A stretch of 64,000 nucleotides of DNA from Bacteroidales bacterium (GTDB taxonomy: Bacteria; Bacteroidota; Bacteroidia; Bacteroidales; UBA932). Made by a program: the position numbers and the translations under genes. Below are positions 1 to 8,411 of the stretch, one piece after another. Positions within the stretch are counted from its first letter, which is position 1. Each line of letters starts with the position of its first letter. The notes under the pieces were generated by a model that did no database searches, had not been told where the DNA came from, and worked only from the letters and a program-made list of their open reading frames with translations. The stretch spans positions 1 to 64,000 of the forward strand of contig JAFUJQ010000044.1 in assembly GCA_017473705.1 (NCBI GenBank), written 5' to 3'.

Positions 1-84
<84 letters not shown>

Positions 85-95
85 CTTTCTTCTAT

Positions 96-134
96 AGACC
101 TTCGAAGTCATTCGACTCCGGAGGTCTTTTTTTT
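96..134 (+). terminator. Rho-independent terminator of the rRNA operon
   Basis: AGACCT (96-101) pairs with AGGTCT (122-127), with further inner pairing, and is followed by a run of eight T. It begins 11 bases after the 5S 3' end. Confidence 0.9.
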
Positions 135-344
135 GTGCGTCAGGCATCGTGTCTGGCAGCGTGTCTGGCAGCGTGTCCGGCAGCGTTCCTCACCAGGTCG
201 GTACATCCGCGAGGGGCACCCTTCCCGGCGGCTGGCGGCTAACGCGCTGACGGTCAGCGCGTTGCAGAAAGCTCGTGCCGCCGACGGGGAGCACGAGCTT
301 TGCGTAAGTCGCTGGGCTGCAGGGAGATCAGCGCCAGGTTATTT
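135..344. other. GC-rich spacer with tandem 12-mers and two strong hairpins
   Basis: No convincing gene is seen between the rRNA terminator and the stop of the minus-strand glycosyltransferase gene. The spacer has three near-identical 12-base units (GTGTCTGGCAGC type, about 151-186). It also has a hairpin with a 10-bp perfect stem (AACGCGCTGA at 241-250 with 254-263) and another with an 11-bp stem (268-278 with 291-301). It is GC-richer than its surroundings. The hairpins could act as 3' ends for the glycosyltransferase transcript, but neither has a good T-run. Confidence 0.6.
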
Positions 345-1307
345 CTATATTTCTTCTCGGATGTTGTAGTGGTTGCGGTCCTGGCTGTTGCGGGATATCA
401 TTTCGCAGATGAAGCCTGCAAGGAAGAGCTGGAAGCCGAGGACCACTGCCAGGAGGGCGAGGTAGAAGAGCGGCTGCTCCGTGACTGGCCTGAATGCCAT
501 TCCGTTGCCCTGCTGGATGAGTTTCTCAGCTATGATCCATATTGCCATGATGCCTCCGGTCAGGAACATGAGGATACCAGTGAAACCGAAGAAGTGCATA
601 GGCTTCTTGCCGAATGTGCTGAGGAACCAGAGGGATATCAGGTCAAGGAATCCGTTGACGAATCTTTCAAGACCGAATTTGCTCTTGCCATATTTCCTCT
701 TCTGGTGCTGTACAGGCTTTTCTGTGATCTTCTCAAATCCGGCATTCTTTGCCAGATATGGGATGTACCTGTGCATCTCACCATAGACCTCAATGTGCTT
801 TACCACTTCATTGCGATATGCCTTGAGGCCGCAGTTCATGTCGTGGAGCTTTATGCCGGTTATCTTGCGGGCAGTCCAGTTATAGAGTTTTGATGGCAGA
901 TTCTTAGTGAGTTTGTTGTCAAACCTTTGTTTCTTCCATCCTGATACTATGTCATATCCATCCTCTATGATCATCCTGTACATTTCAGGAATCTCTTCCG
1001 GCGAGTCCTGGAGATCGGCGTCCATGGTTACGACTACGCGTCCTTCCGCTGCCTTGAATCCGTGGAACAGAGCTGCAGACTTTCCATAGTTTCGTCTGAA
1101 GGATATGCCTCTGATGGCAGGATTTGCCGCTGACATTCCCTTTATGAGGTCCCAGGAACCGTCACGGCTGCCGTCATCAACCATTATTATTTCATACTTA
1201 TATCCTTCCCGGTTCATCACCTGCTCGATCCATCTGATGAGCTCCGGAAGCGACTCCTCCTCATTGAAGAGTGATATGACGATTGAAAGATCCTTGCTGT
1301 ATTCCAT
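345..1307 (-). CDS. Family 2 glycosyltransferase with C-terminal membrane anchor (GtrB/DPM1-like)
   Basis: This 320-residue protein probably moves a sugar from a nucleotide sugar to a polyprenyl phosphate carrier at the inner membrane. The N-terminal GT2 fold starts with LSIVISLFNEEESL; nucleotide- and metal-binding acids are visible in VDDGSRDGS and MDADLQD (about residues 44-100). Two hydrophobic helices lie near residues 230-300, as in GtrB/DPM1-like enzymes. It ends in a short basic tail. It sits 6 bases after the DUF4199 gene and is probably cotranscribed with it from the promoter near 1890. That pairing is common in Bacteroidetes, but its meaning is unknown to me. The sugar donor cannot be read from sequence. 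Confidence 0.88.
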   Translation of the reverse strand: MEYSKDLSIVISLFNEEESLPELIRWIEQVMNREGYKYEIIMVDDGSRDGSWDLIKGMSAANPAIRGISFRRNYGKSAALFHGFKAAEGRVVVTMDADLQDSPEEIPEMYRMIIEDGYDIVSGWKKQRFDNKLTKNLPSKLYNWTARKITGIKLHDMNCGLKAYRNEVVKHIEVYGEMHRYIPYLAKNAGFEKITEKPVQHQKRKYGKSKFGLERFVNGFLDLISLWFLSTFGKKPMHFFGFTGILMFLTGGIMAIWIIAEKLIQQGNGMAFRPVTEQPLFYLALLAVVLGFQLFLAGFICEMISRNSQDRNHYNIREEI

Positions 1308-1313
1308 GATGAC

Positions 1314-1868
1314 TTACTGCTGATCTGGTTTGTAATCTGCAAAAGGATCCCTGCTCGGGATGTTGCGGGAGAGAATGGCAGAAACTACTGTTCCGAACAG
1401 GAAGCAATATATCAGATTTGAAATGAATGTTATCTGTGGCATGCTCGACAGAATGTTGTCCATGACTGTTGCAGTGTTTGAATCCATCATGGGAGCCATC
1501 TGCTGCATCATTATATCGAACTGCTCTGCGTAGTAGTCTGCTGAGATGAATGCCATGTTTGCAAAAGATGCGGCCGAATATACCAGAGCCGAAAGGAAAG
1601 CTGTGGCCATTCCCATTCTGAATGTTGCCTTGTTGTCTGCTTCCGGACACACCGCAGCGAATTTCTTCATATATGACTGCATGAGATATATGCATCCTCC
1701 GGTTTCGGCTGCCCAGAGGATCAGTCCTATTGCCATTGCAGCGAAATTCGGCATCTGTGTTGTCGACATGGCCTGGCCGATGAACATGTTGGCTGTAGAG
1801 ATTAATCCCATGAGAAGACCTGCTGTTCCAGCAAGATTCCAAAGCATCTTTTTAGCGTTGCTATCCAT
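1314..1868 (-). CDS. DUF4199-type small membrane protein
   Basis: This 184-residue protein has about four hydrophobic segments (near residues 12-35, 40-60, 78-100 and 150-170). It begins MDSNAKKMLWNLAGTAGLLMG and ends with a charged cytoplasmic tail. Length, segment layout and position just upstream of a GT2 gene match the DUF4199 family of Bacteroidetes. Function is unknown. The -7 box TATCTTTG at 1890-1897 on the minus strand lies 22 bases before the start codon, so this is the first gene of a two-gene operon. Confidence 0.75.
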   Translation of the reverse strand: MDSNAKKMLWNLAGTAGLLMGLISTANMFIGQAMSTTQMPNFAAMAIGLILWAAETGGCIYLMQSYMKKFAAVCPEADNKATFRMGMATAFLSALVYSAASFANMAFISADYYAEQFDIMMQQMAPMMDSNTATVMDNILSSMPQITFISNLIYCFLFGTVVSAILSRNIPSRDPFADYKPDQQ

Positions 1869-1889
1869 AATATATTGCGTTTAGACATA

Positions 1890-1897
1890 CAAAGATA
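1890..1897 (-). promoter_or_regulatory. -7 promoter box of DUF4199/GT2 operon
   Basis: TATCTTTG on the minus strand matches the Bacteroidetes primary sigma consensus TAnnTTTG. It is arranged divergently from the thrS promoter 13 bases away. Confidence 0.65.
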
Positions 1898-1909
1898 GAA
1901 AAAAATTCC

Positions 1910-1917
1910 TACCTTTG
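1910..1917 (+). promoter_or_regulatory. -7 promoter box of the thrS operon
   Basis: TACCTTTG matches TAnnTTTG, about 52 bases before the thrS ATG. The implied leader is about 45 nt. I see no riboswitch or attenuator in it. Confidence 0.65.
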
Positions 1918-1968
1918 TACGCTTGTCTGCATATGGCATGCAATTAGTTAGCATTAAACGATTAAGAT

Positions 1969-3927
1969 ATGATAAACATTACATTTCCTGACGGCAGCGT
2001 GAGACAGTACGAGAGTGGTGTTTCCGCTTTTGACATTGCACAGAGCATAAGTCCGAGACTTGCAGCTGACGTGTTGGCTGCAACAGTAGTAACCTCTGCA
2101 GATGCGACAGGAAAAGGTACGGTATATGATGTAACACGCCCTATTACCGAGGATGCTGCCATCCGTCTCCACAAGTGGGAGGATCCGGAGGCAAAGCATG
2201 TCTTCTGGCATTCGTCATCACACCTTCTCGCTGCAGCTCTCGAGGCTCTTTATCCTGGAGTGAAGTTCGGTATCGGACCTGCAATCGAGACAGGTTTCTA
2301 CTATGATGTAGACTTCGGCGGAAAGACCCTCGTGGAGGCAGATCTCAAGGCGATCGAGGACAAGATGATTGAACTCGCGCGCCAGAAGAATCCATTCGTA
2401 AGGACAGAGGTCTCAAAGGCGGATGCTCTCAAGGCTTTCACTGAGAAGGGTGACGAGTACAAGTGCGAGCTTATCAGCGAGCTTGAGGACGGAACGATCA
2501 CATTCTATACAAACGGTGATTTCACAGATCTTTGCCGCGGACCTCACCTCAAGGACACATCGGTGATCAAGGCTGTGAAGCTTACTGCGATTGCAGGAGC
2601 ATATTGGAGAGGTGACCAGGAGCGTCAGATGCTCACCCGTGTATACGGTGTCACATTCCCTAAGAAGTCAATGCTCGACGAGTATCTCCAGATGATGGAG
2701 GAGGCAAAGAAGCGTGACCACAGAAAGATCGGAAAGGAGATGGAACTCTTCACATTCTCTCAGAGAGTGGGCCAGGGTCTTCCATTGTGGCTTCCAAAGG
2801 GTGCGGCTCTCCGCGAGCGCCTCGAGAACTTCCTCAAGAAGCTCCAGAAGTCATACGGTTATCTTCCTGTCATCACTCCTCACATCGGAAACAAGGATCT
2901 TTATGTGACATCAGGCCACTATGCAAAATACGGTAAGGACTCGTTCCAGCCGATCCACACTCCTCAGGAAGGCGAGGAATATCTCCTCAAGCCTATGAAC
3001 TGCCCTCACCATTGTGAGATCTACAGGTCTAAGCCACGTTCATACAAGGACCTGCCATTGAGACTTGCAGAGTTCGGAACAGTATACCGTTATGAGCAGA
3101 GCGGCGAGCTCCACGGTCTTACCCGTGTACGCAGCTTCACTCAGGACGATGCTCACCTGTTCTGCCGTCCGGATCAGATCAAGGAGGAGTTCTGCAAGGT
3201 GATCGACATCATTCTCTATGTGTTCAAGACATTGAACTTCAGCGAGTATGTGGCACAGGTATCACTTCGTGACCCTGAGAACAAGACCAAGTACATCGGA
3301 TCAGACGAGAATTGGGCAAAGGCTGAGTCTGCAATCATCGAGGCAGCTCAGGAGAAGGGCCTCAATACTGTAGTGGAGTATGGCGAAGCTGCATTCTACG
3401 GCCCTAAGCTCGACTTCATGGTCAAGGACGCGATCGGAAGAAAGTGGCAGCTCGGTACTATCCAGGTAGACTATAATCTTCCTGAAAGATTCGAACTTGA
3501 GTATATCGGAAGTGACAACCAGAAGCATCGTCCGGTGATGATTCACCGTGCGCCTTTCGGATCTCTTGAGAGATTCGTGGCCGTGCTCCTCGAGCATACA
3601 GGCGGAAAGCTCCCTCTCTGGCTCACTCCGGATCAGGTTAACATCGTGCCAGTCAGCGAAAAATATGAGGAATATGCAAAAAAAGTTTGCAGTTTGCTGA
3701 ATAATTCCGATATTCGCGCCGCCGTAGATGATCGAAACGAGACATTGGGCAAGAGAATCCGTGAGAGTGAACTCAAGAGGATTCCTTTCCTTGTGATTGT
3801 AGGTGAGAAGGAGATGAACGAAGGTACGGTCTCTGTCAGAAGACAGGGTGGAGTAGACGCAGGATCTATGCCGGTTGATGATTTTGTCGCATTGGTAAGC
3901 AATGAGATAAAGGATCAGCTGTCGTAG
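1969..3927 (+). CDS. thrS: Threonyl-tRNA synthetase
   Basis: This 652-residue enzyme charges tRNA-Thr in the cytoplasm. An N-terminal TGS domain (residues 1-60) is followed by the second editing-associated domain with HSSSHLL near residue 82 and CRGPHL near residue 190. The class II catalytic core includes the zinc-binding [10 protein letters not shown] (about residue 343) and ends in an anticodon-binding domain. Length is normal for the family. It heads the cluster thrS-infC-rpmI-rplT, an arrangement widespread in bacteria. Stop and downstream infC are 42 bases apart. Confidence 0.97.
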   Translation: MINITFPDGSVRQYESGVSAFDIAQSISPRLAADVLAATVVTSADATGKGTVYDVTRPITEDAAIRLHKWEDPEAKHVFWHSSSHLLAAALEALYPGVKFGIGPAIETGFYYDVDFGGKTLVEADLKAIEDKMIELARQKNPFVRTEVSKADALKAFTEKGDEYKCELISELEDGTITFYTNGDFTDLCRGPHLKDTSVIKAVKLTAIAGAYWRGDQERQMLTRVYGVTFPKKSMLDEYLQMMEEAKKRDHRKIGKEMELFTFSQRVGQGLPLWLPKGAALRERLENFLKKLQKSYGYLPVITPHIGNKDLYVTSGHYAKYGKDSFQPIHTPQEGEEYLLKPMNCPHHCEIYRSKPRSYKDLPLRLAEFGTVYRYEQSGELHGLTRVRSFTQDDAHLFCRPDQIKEEFCKVIDIILYVFKTLNFSEYVAQVSLRDPENKTKYIGSDENWAKAESAIIEAAQEKGLNTVVEYGEAAFYGPKLDFMVKDAIGRKWQLGTIQVDYNLPERFELEYIGSDNQKHRPVMIHRAPFGSLERFVAVLLEHTGGKLPLWLTPDQVNIVPVSEKYEEYAKKVCSLLNNSDIRAAVDDRNETLGKRIRESELKRIPFLVIVGEKEMNEGTVSVRRQGGVDAGSMPVDDFVALVSNEIKDQLS

Positions 3928-3955
3928 TTTTGACCATATTATTAACTTAACTTAT

Positions 3956-3961
3956 AGGAGG
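3956..3961 (+). promoter_or_regulatory. Strong Shine-Dalgarno site that fixes the infC start
   Basis: AGGAGG lies 8 bases before ATC at 3970. Strong Shine-Dalgarno sites are uncommon in Bacteroidetes, so this one supports the non-standard infC start. The in-frame TAG at 3955-3957 rules out any start further upstream. Confidence 0.8.
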
Positions 3962-3969
3962 ATTTATTT

Positions 3970-4569
3970 ATCGCAGCACCATTTAAACCAGGTCCACGCC
4001 CTAGCGGCCCTAGACCTAGCGCTCGTCCAGGCCAGAGGCCTAACGCAAAGAAGGACGAAGACGGATTGAGAATCAATGAGGAGATTACAGCATCTCAGGT
4101 AAGACTTGTGGGAGATAACATTCCCGAACAGGGAGTTTACTCGCTCAGGGATGCATTGAGAATGGCTGAGGAACAGGAACTCGATCTGGTGGAGATAAGC
4201 GCGAAAGCTGACCCTCCTGTATGTAGGATAATGGACTATCAGAAATATCTCTATCAGCAGAAGAAGAAAGCTAAGGAGATGAAGGCAAACGCTGCCAAGA
4301 TAGTCATCAAGGAGATCAGGTTCGGTCCTAACACGGACGAGCACGATTTCCAGTTCAAGCTCAAGCATGCGCAGGAGTTCCTCCAGGAAGGTTCGAAGGT
4401 CAAGGCCTCAGTCTTCTTCAAAGGACGCTCGATCATCTACGCAGACCAGGGAGAGAAGCTTCTTCTCCGTTTTGCAGTAGAACTCGAGGAGTACGGCAGG
4501 GCAGAACAGATGCCTAAGCTTGAAGGAAAGAGGATGATCATGATGATCGCCCCTCTCAAGAAGAAATAA
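3970..4569 (+). CDS. infC: Translation initiation factor IF-3, ATC start codon
   Basis: IF-3 binds the 30S subunit and polices start-codon choice. The protein read from ATC is 199 residues: a Pro/Arg-rich N-terminal tail ([20 protein letters not shown]), then the canonical N domain ([25 protein letters not shown]) and C domain ending MIAPLKKK. The first ATG in frame would be well inside the N domain, and the first in-frame non-ATG candidate behind the AGGAGG is ATC. infC in other bacteria uses AUU or a similar rare start that IF-3 itself discriminates against, giving autoregulation; I infer the same here. It is followed by rpmI and rplT. Confidence 0.93.
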   Translation: MAAPFKPGPRPSGPRPSARPGQRPNAKKDEDGLRINEEITASQVRLVGDNIPEQGVYSLRDALRMAEEQELDLVEISAKADPPVCRIMDYQKYLYQQKKKAKEMKANAAKIVIKEIRFGPNTDEHDFQFKLKHAQEFLQEGSKVKASVFFKGRSIIYADQGEKLLLRFAVELEEYGRAEQMPKLEGKRMIMMIAPLKKK

Positions 4570-4627
4570 AGTTTGGAAACCGTGAGGTTTCAAATGAAAA
4601 TAATTATTAACTAAATCAAATTTAACT

Positions 4628-4822
4628 ATGCCAAAGATGAAGACCAACTCCGGTTCAAAAAAGCGTTTCACGCTTACCGGAACGGGAAAAGTTAAGAGAA
4701 AGCATGCTTACAAGAGCCACATTCTCACAAAGAAGACCAAGAAGCAGAAGAGAAATTTGACTCACATCGCACTCGTTGCCAATGTAGACGAGAAGAGAGT
4801 CAAAGCTTTATTGGGAATGTAA
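4628..4822 (+). CDS. rpmI: 50S ribosomal protein L35
   Basis: This 64-residue, very basic protein begins [14 protein letters not shown] and contains [14 protein letters not shown]. Length and sequence are typical of L35, a component of the large subunit. It is the middle gene of the conserved infC-rpmI-rplT cluster, 58 bases after infC. In other bacteria this cluster is controlled by L20 or IF-3; I see no clear leader structure in the gap. Confidence 0.97.
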   Translation: MPKMKTNSGSKKRFTLTGTGKVKRKHAYKSHILTKKTKKQKRNLTHIALVANVDEKRVKALLGM

Positions 4823-4916
4823 TTTTAAAATTACACAGTTATTTTAAGTTAAACTTGGAACGCAGTCGAAAAGCTCCTGAAAGAAAGGACACTGCCTCCA
4901 TAAAACAGTTAAATTT

Positions 4917-5261
4917 ATGCCAAGATCGGTAAATTCAGTTGCCTCAAGGGCACGCCGCAAGAAGATTCTTAAGAAGACCCGCGGTTATTTTCTTTCAAGA
5001 AAGAATGTTTGGACGGTAGCAAAGAACACCTATGAGAAGGGTCTCACTTATGCTTACCGTGATCGTAAGAACAAGAAGCGCTCATTCCGCGCACTTTGGA
5101 TCCAGAGAATCAACGCAGCCGCACGTCAGTACGGTATGACTTATTCTCAGTTTATGGGTCGCATCGCAAAGCAGAACATCGGTTTGAACCGTAAGGTGCT
5201 TGCAGACCTTGCTATGAACAATCCTCAGGCATTTGAGGCTATCATCAATTCTGTAAAATAG
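4917..5261 (+). CDS. rplT: 50S ribosomal protein L20
   Basis: This 114-residue basic protein begins [19 protein letters not shown] and contains [25 protein letters not shown]. It is normal L20 length. L20 is an early assembly protein of the 50S subunit and a translational repressor of its own operon in several bacteria. The 94-base gap after rpmI could hold such a control site, but none is obvious by eye. lepB follows with a 9-base gap. Confidence 0.97.
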   Translation: MPRSVNSVASRARRKKILKKTRGYFLSRKNVWTVAKNTYEKGLTYAYRDRKNKKRSFRALWIQRINAAARQYGMTYSQFMGRIAKQNIGLNRKVLADLAMNNPQAFEAIINSVK

Positions 5262-5270
5262 TAATTGCTG

Positions 5271-6614
5271 ATGAGCTTGAAGGACATCTGCCACAATAAG
5301 TGGGTGAGATTCGGTTTTTGGTCTCTCCTATATATACTGTGGGTGATCTGGCTCGGAAACTATTGGTGGCTCTTCGGACTTGTCCCGATCTTTGATCACC
5401 ACATAACCCGCAAGGTGAAGTGGTTGTTCTGGAAGAAGGAATACAAGGAAGGAGAAAAGCATAACGTACTGCTTGACTGGCTCGATGCCATCATATTTGC
5501 AGTCGTTGTGGTTACATTCATCAATACTTTCTTTTTCCAGGCTTTCAAGATTCCTTCCTCATCGATGGAGAGTTCGCTTTACACAGGTGACCACCTGTTT
5601 GTAAGCAAGCTCGCATACGGACCAAAACTGCCGCAGACGCCGCTTACAATTCCGTTCACGCACAATGTCATAGGAGGAAAGGAGTCGTACTCTACCCTCA
5701 TCCAGAATGACTACAGGAGGCTCAAGGGCTTCGGTGAAGTGGAGACTGGCGACTATGTGGTATTCGGATTCCCACACGGCGACACCGTGCTGACCAAGGC
5801 CCCTGCAGATGACTATTACATGCTGTGCAGGACTATAGGAAAGGACGAGATCATCAAGGCTTACGGCCCTGTCAAGGTCAGACCGTCTGACAAGAAGGAC
5901 CATTACGTCAAGAGATGTGTCGCAGTTGCAGGAGACTCCCTGGAGATTGTAAACGGACAGGTATATGTCAACGGAACAGCTCAGGAGGTGTGGCCGGGAG
6001 TTCAGAACACTTATAAAGTGGTTACCAATGGTCAGAGGATCAATCAGGTGGTACTTGATGACCTCGGAATCAATGTGAGAGAACTCGGATTCACTCAGGC
6101 ATTGCCGGGATATCCGTACATGCCGTTGACAGCGGAAATGCTGGAGTCCGTGAAGAAACTGCCAAACGTGGTTTCGGTGACTCAGAACATAGATGTATAC
6201 CCGGCCGACTATCCGGACTCGTGGCTTACAATCTTCCCGTTCTCACCGGATTACAAATGGACAAGGGACAATTTCGGTCCGCTCTGGATCCCTGCAAAGG
6301 GAGCGACAGTGGAGCTTACGCTGGATAACCTTCCGCTTTACGAAAGGATAATCACAGCATATGAAGGAAATGTTCTCGAAGTCAAGGCTGGCGAAATCTT
6401 CATCAACGGAGAGAAAGCTCAAAGCTATACTTTTGCACAGGATTACTACTTCATGATGGGAGACAACAGGCACAATTCGCTTGACTCAAGATATTGGGGA
6501 TTTGTACCTGAAGATCACATAGTCGGAAAACCCGCATTGATCTGGCTCTCAATCGATGGGAACAAGAAGTTCCCGAAAAATATAAGATGGCGCAGGTTCT
6601 TCAAATTTGTATAG
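5271..6614 (+). CDS. lepB: Signal peptidase I, long Bacteroidetes form
   Basis: This 447-residue membrane serine protease removes signal peptides from exported proteins. Two N-terminal hydrophobic segments (about residues 12-40 and 72-92) precede the catalytic serine in IPSSSMESSL (Ser98). The general-base lysine lies in HYVKRCVAVAGDSLEI (Lys214), and GDNRHNSLDSRYWGFVP closes the catalytic fold. The protein is longer than E. coli LepB because of inserts in the periplasmic domain, as is usual in this phylum. I chose ATG 5271; a TTG at 5265 is also in frame. Confidence 0.95.
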   Translation: MSLKDICHNKWVRFGFWSLLYILWVIWLGNYWWLFGLVPIFDHHITRKVKWLFWKKEYKEGEKHNVLLDWLDAIIFAVVVVTFINTFFFQAFKIPSSSMESSLYTGDHLFVSKLAYGPKLPQTPLTIPFTHNVIGGKESYSTLIQNDYRRLKGFGEVETGDYVVFGFPHGDTVLTKAPADDYYMLCRTIGKDEIIKAYGPVKVRPSDKKDHYVKRCVAVAGDSLEIVNGQVYVNGTAQEVWPGVQNTYKVVTNGQRINQVVLDDLGINVRELGFTQALPGYPYMPLTAEMLESVKKLPNVVSVTQNIDVYPADYPDSWLTIFPFSPDYKWTRDNFGPLWIPAKGATVELTLDNLPLYERIITAYEGNVLEVKAGEIFINGEKAQSYTFAQDYYFMMGDNRHNSLDSRYWGFVPEDHIVGKPALIWLSIDGNKKFPKNIRWRRFFKFV

Positions 6615-6618
6615 ATTT

Positions 6619-6650
6619 TTTGCAATTGCAATTTTTTTATGCGATATTTG
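6619..6650 (+). promoter_or_regulatory. Promoter of rpmB-rpmG-DUF4295
   Basis: TTTG at 6619-6622 and GATATTTG at 6643-6650 are 20 bases apart, fitting the Bacteroidetes -33/-7 layout with one mismatch in the -7 box. The rpmB ATG is 41 bases downstream. Confidence 0.5.
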
Positions 6651-6690
6651 CAGCCCGCTAATTATGAATTAATTAAAAAAGTTATATACA

Positions 6691-6933
6691 ATGGCAAAGG
6701 TTTGTCAAGTTACAGGAAGAAAGAGAATGGTCGGAAACAACGTTTCGCATTCTAAGAGACGCACAAAGCGCGTCTTCGCCCTGAACCTCAAGACCAAGAA
6801 GTTCTGGTCAGAGGCAGAGCAGAGATTCATCACACTTAAGGTGTCTTGCAAGGGTATGAGAACTATCGAGAAGAATGGTCTCGACGCTACCATCAAGGAC
6901 GCTCAGCAGAAAGGATTTATTAACCTTGTTTAA
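6691..6933 (+). CDS. rpmB: 50S ribosomal protein L28
   Basis: This 80-residue basic protein begins [21 protein letters not shown] and includes [17 protein letters not shown], which is diagnostic for L28. It is the first gene of the conserved Bacteroidetes set rpmB-rpmG-DUF4295-ftsY. The next gene starts 11 bases downstream. The protein keeps only Cys5 and Cys54, with no zinc-ribbon pattern. Confidence 0.96.
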   Translation: MAKVCQVTGRKRMVGNNVSHSKRRTKRVFALNLKTKKFWSEAEQRFITLKVSCKGMRTIEKNGLDATIKDAQQKGFINLV

Positions 6934-6944
6934 TTTTACGAATT

Positions 6945-7133
6945 ATGGCAAAGAAAGCAAAAGGTAACAGGGTGCAGGTCATCCTTGAGTGCACTGAGCA
7001 GAGAGAGAGCGGTGTACCAGGTATCTCAAGATACATCACTACCAAGAACAAGAAGAACACAACTCAGCGTCTGGAGCGTATGAAGTACAATCCGTTCCTT
7101 AAGAAGGTAACCCTTCATCGCGAGATCAAATAA
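6945..7133 (+). CDS. rpmG: 50S ribosomal protein L33
   Basis: This 62-residue protein begins [19 protein letters not shown] and has [26 protein letters not shown], typical of L33. Only one cysteine (Cys16) remains, so it is a zinc-free (C-) form. It sits between rpmB and the DUF4295 gene with short gaps, so all three are probably one transcript. Confidence 0.96.
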   Translation: MAKKAKGNRVQVILECTEQRESGVPGISRYITTKNKKNTTQRLERMKYNPFLKKVTLHREIK

Positions 7134-7150
7134 TTAAGGAGGATTAAGAA

Positions 7151-7306
7151 ATGGCAAAGAAAGCAGTCGCAACCTTCAAGGCCGGTACACTCAAGAAGAT
7201 GGTTAAGTGTATCCGTATGGACAAGTCTCCAAAGACTGGCGCTTATGTTTTCACAGAGCAGCTCGTTGAGGAGAGTCAGGCAAAGGATTTCTTCGCAAAG
7301 AAATAA
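7151..7306 (+). CDS. DUF4295 small basic protein
   Basis: This 51-residue protein begins MAKKAVATFKAGTLKKMVK and ends QAKDFFAKK. An aggaggatt segment precedes the ATG. It matches the DUF4295 family, a short, highly basic protein coded right after rpmG in Bacteroidetes. Size, charge and location suggest a ribosome-associated protein, but I know of no proven function. A terminator begins 14 bases after the stop, closing the operon. Confidence 0.85.
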   Translation: MAKKAVATFKAGTLKKMVKCIRMDKSPKTGAYVFTEQLVEESQAKDFFAKK

Positions 7307-7320
7307 TTTAAATATAAAAA

Positions 7321-7352
7321 GAAGCAGGTTTGAAAGGACCTGCTTCTTTTTT
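7321..7352 (+). terminator. Rho-independent terminator after DUF4295
   Basis: GAAGCAGGT (7321-7329) pairs perfectly with ACCTGCTTC (7338-7346), followed by a T-run. Confidence 0.9.
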
Positions 7353-7369
7353 ATTATCATAAAAACGCG

Positions 7370-7377
7370 TATATTTG
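7370..7377 (+). promoter_or_regulatory. -7 promoter box of ftsY
   Basis: TATATTTG matches TAnnTTTG, 40 bases before the chosen ftsY start and just after the preceding terminator. An ATG at 7391 is too close to the implied start of transcription to be preferred. Confidence 0.6.
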
Positions 7378-7417
7378 TAGATTACTATAAATGTGCGCGT
7401 TTTGCGTATTTGGACAT

Positions 7418-8356
7418 ATGGGAATATTCGATAAAGGCGTAAAAAAGACGAACAGAAGCTTCTTTGACAGGCTTTCACGGGCGATTGTCGGCAAGACTGA
7501 AGTTGACGACGATCTGCTTGATGCAATCGAGGAGGCTCTGCTCGCAACAGATATGGGTGTGGATACCACCATGAAGATCATTGAGAATCTTGAGGAGAGG
7601 GTCCGCAGGGACAAGTATGTTTCTCTCGACGAGCTCGTGGATATCCTCCGTGACGAGATTGCCGGTCTTCTCAATGTGCGCGAAGGCGAGACATCTGACG
7701 ATGCTGTCGTGCCGTTTGACTTCAGCAAGAAGCCGTATGTGATCATGGTAGTAGGTGTTAATGGCGTCGGCAAGACGACAACCATAGGCAAGCTTGCCAG
7801 CAGCCTCAAGGAACAGGGTAAGAAGGTTGTTCTCGGTGCTGCAGATACATTCAGGGCCGCTGCGGTCGACCAGCTGACAATATGGTCCGAGCGTGCAGGT
7901 GTGGACATAGTGAAACAGGCTATGGGTTCAGATCCGGCTTCTGTTGCATTCGATACCGTAAAGTCTGCTGTAGCAAAGGATGCAGATGTCGTGATCATAG
8001 ACACTGCGGGTCGTCTCCACAACAGGATAGACCTGATGAACGAACTTACCAAGATCCGCAATGTGATGAGAAAGGTCGTTCCGGATGCGCCGCACGAAGT
8101 TCTTCTCGTTCTTGACGGAAGCACCGGTCAGAACGCTTTCCAGCAGGCAAAGGAGTTCATGAGGGCGACTGACATTACAGCCCTCGCCGTCACAAAACTC
8201 GATGGAACAGCCAAGGGAGGCGTTGTAGTCGGCATAGTAGACCAGTTCCGCATCCCTATCAAGTTCATCGGCATAGGTGAGGGAATTGATGACCTCAAGG
8301 TTTTCAACAAGAGAGAATTCGTCGGCTCTCTCTTTTCTAAAGACGACCTCGTCTGA
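7418..8356 (+). CDS. ftsY: Signal recognition particle receptor FtsY
   Basis: This 312-residue GTPase docks SRP-ribosome complexes at the membrane. An N-terminal helical N domain (MGIFDKGVKKTNRSFFDRLS) precedes the G domain with GVNGVGKTTTIGKLA (about residue 114), DTFRAAAVDQL, DTAGR and TKLDGTAKGG. It is the short form without the acidic A domain, normal for Bacteroidetes. An in-frame ATG nine codons upstream is less likely because it would leave almost no leader after the -7 box. A family C repeat touches the stop codon. Confidence 0.95.
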   Translation: MGIFDKGVKKTNRSFFDRLSRAIVGKTEVDDDLLDAIEEALLATDMGVDTTMKIIENLEERVRRDKYVSLDELVDILRDEIAGLLNVREGETSDDAVVPFDFSKKPYVIMVVGVNGVGKTTTIGKLASSLKEQGKKVVLGAADTFRAAAVDQLTIWSERAGVDIVKQAMGSDPASVAFDTVKSAVAKDADVVIIDTAGRLHNRIDLMNELTKIRNVMRKVVPDAPHEVLLVLDGSTGQNAFQQAKEFMRATDITALAVTKLDGTAKGGVVVGIVDQFRIPIKFIGIGEGIDDLKVFNKREFVGSLFSKDDLV

Positions 8357-8357
8357 T

Positions 8358-8384
8358 TGTCATCCTGAACGAAGTGAAGGATCT
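8358..8384 (+). repeat. Family C interspersed repeat, single copy
   Basis: TGTCATCCTGAACGAAGTGA followed by AGGATCT is a single copy of the repeat seen as arrays at 46.0, 58.1 and 58.4 kb. It starts one base after the ftsY stop and lies between ftsY and pheT. Confidence 0.75.
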
Positions 8385-8411
8385 TATATGAATAATTAAA
8401 GAAAACAATAT

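Noticed and set aside
133..369. 78-codon plus-strand open frame after the 5S gene
   Set aside because: It starts inside the terminator T-run and reads through tandem repeats and hairpins with Arg-rich, non-protein-like content.
1924..1968. Possible attenuator or T-box before thrS
   Set aside because: The leader is too short and has no terminator or T-box-like elements.
4823..4916. L20-binding autoregulatory leader before rplT
   Set aside because: I could not find a convincing pseudoknot or mimic of the 23S site by eye in this 94-base gap.
7357..8124. 255-codon minus-strand Ser/Thr-rich open frame
   Set aside because: It is the antisense of ftsY, and its composition reflects the reverse complement of a GTPase gene.
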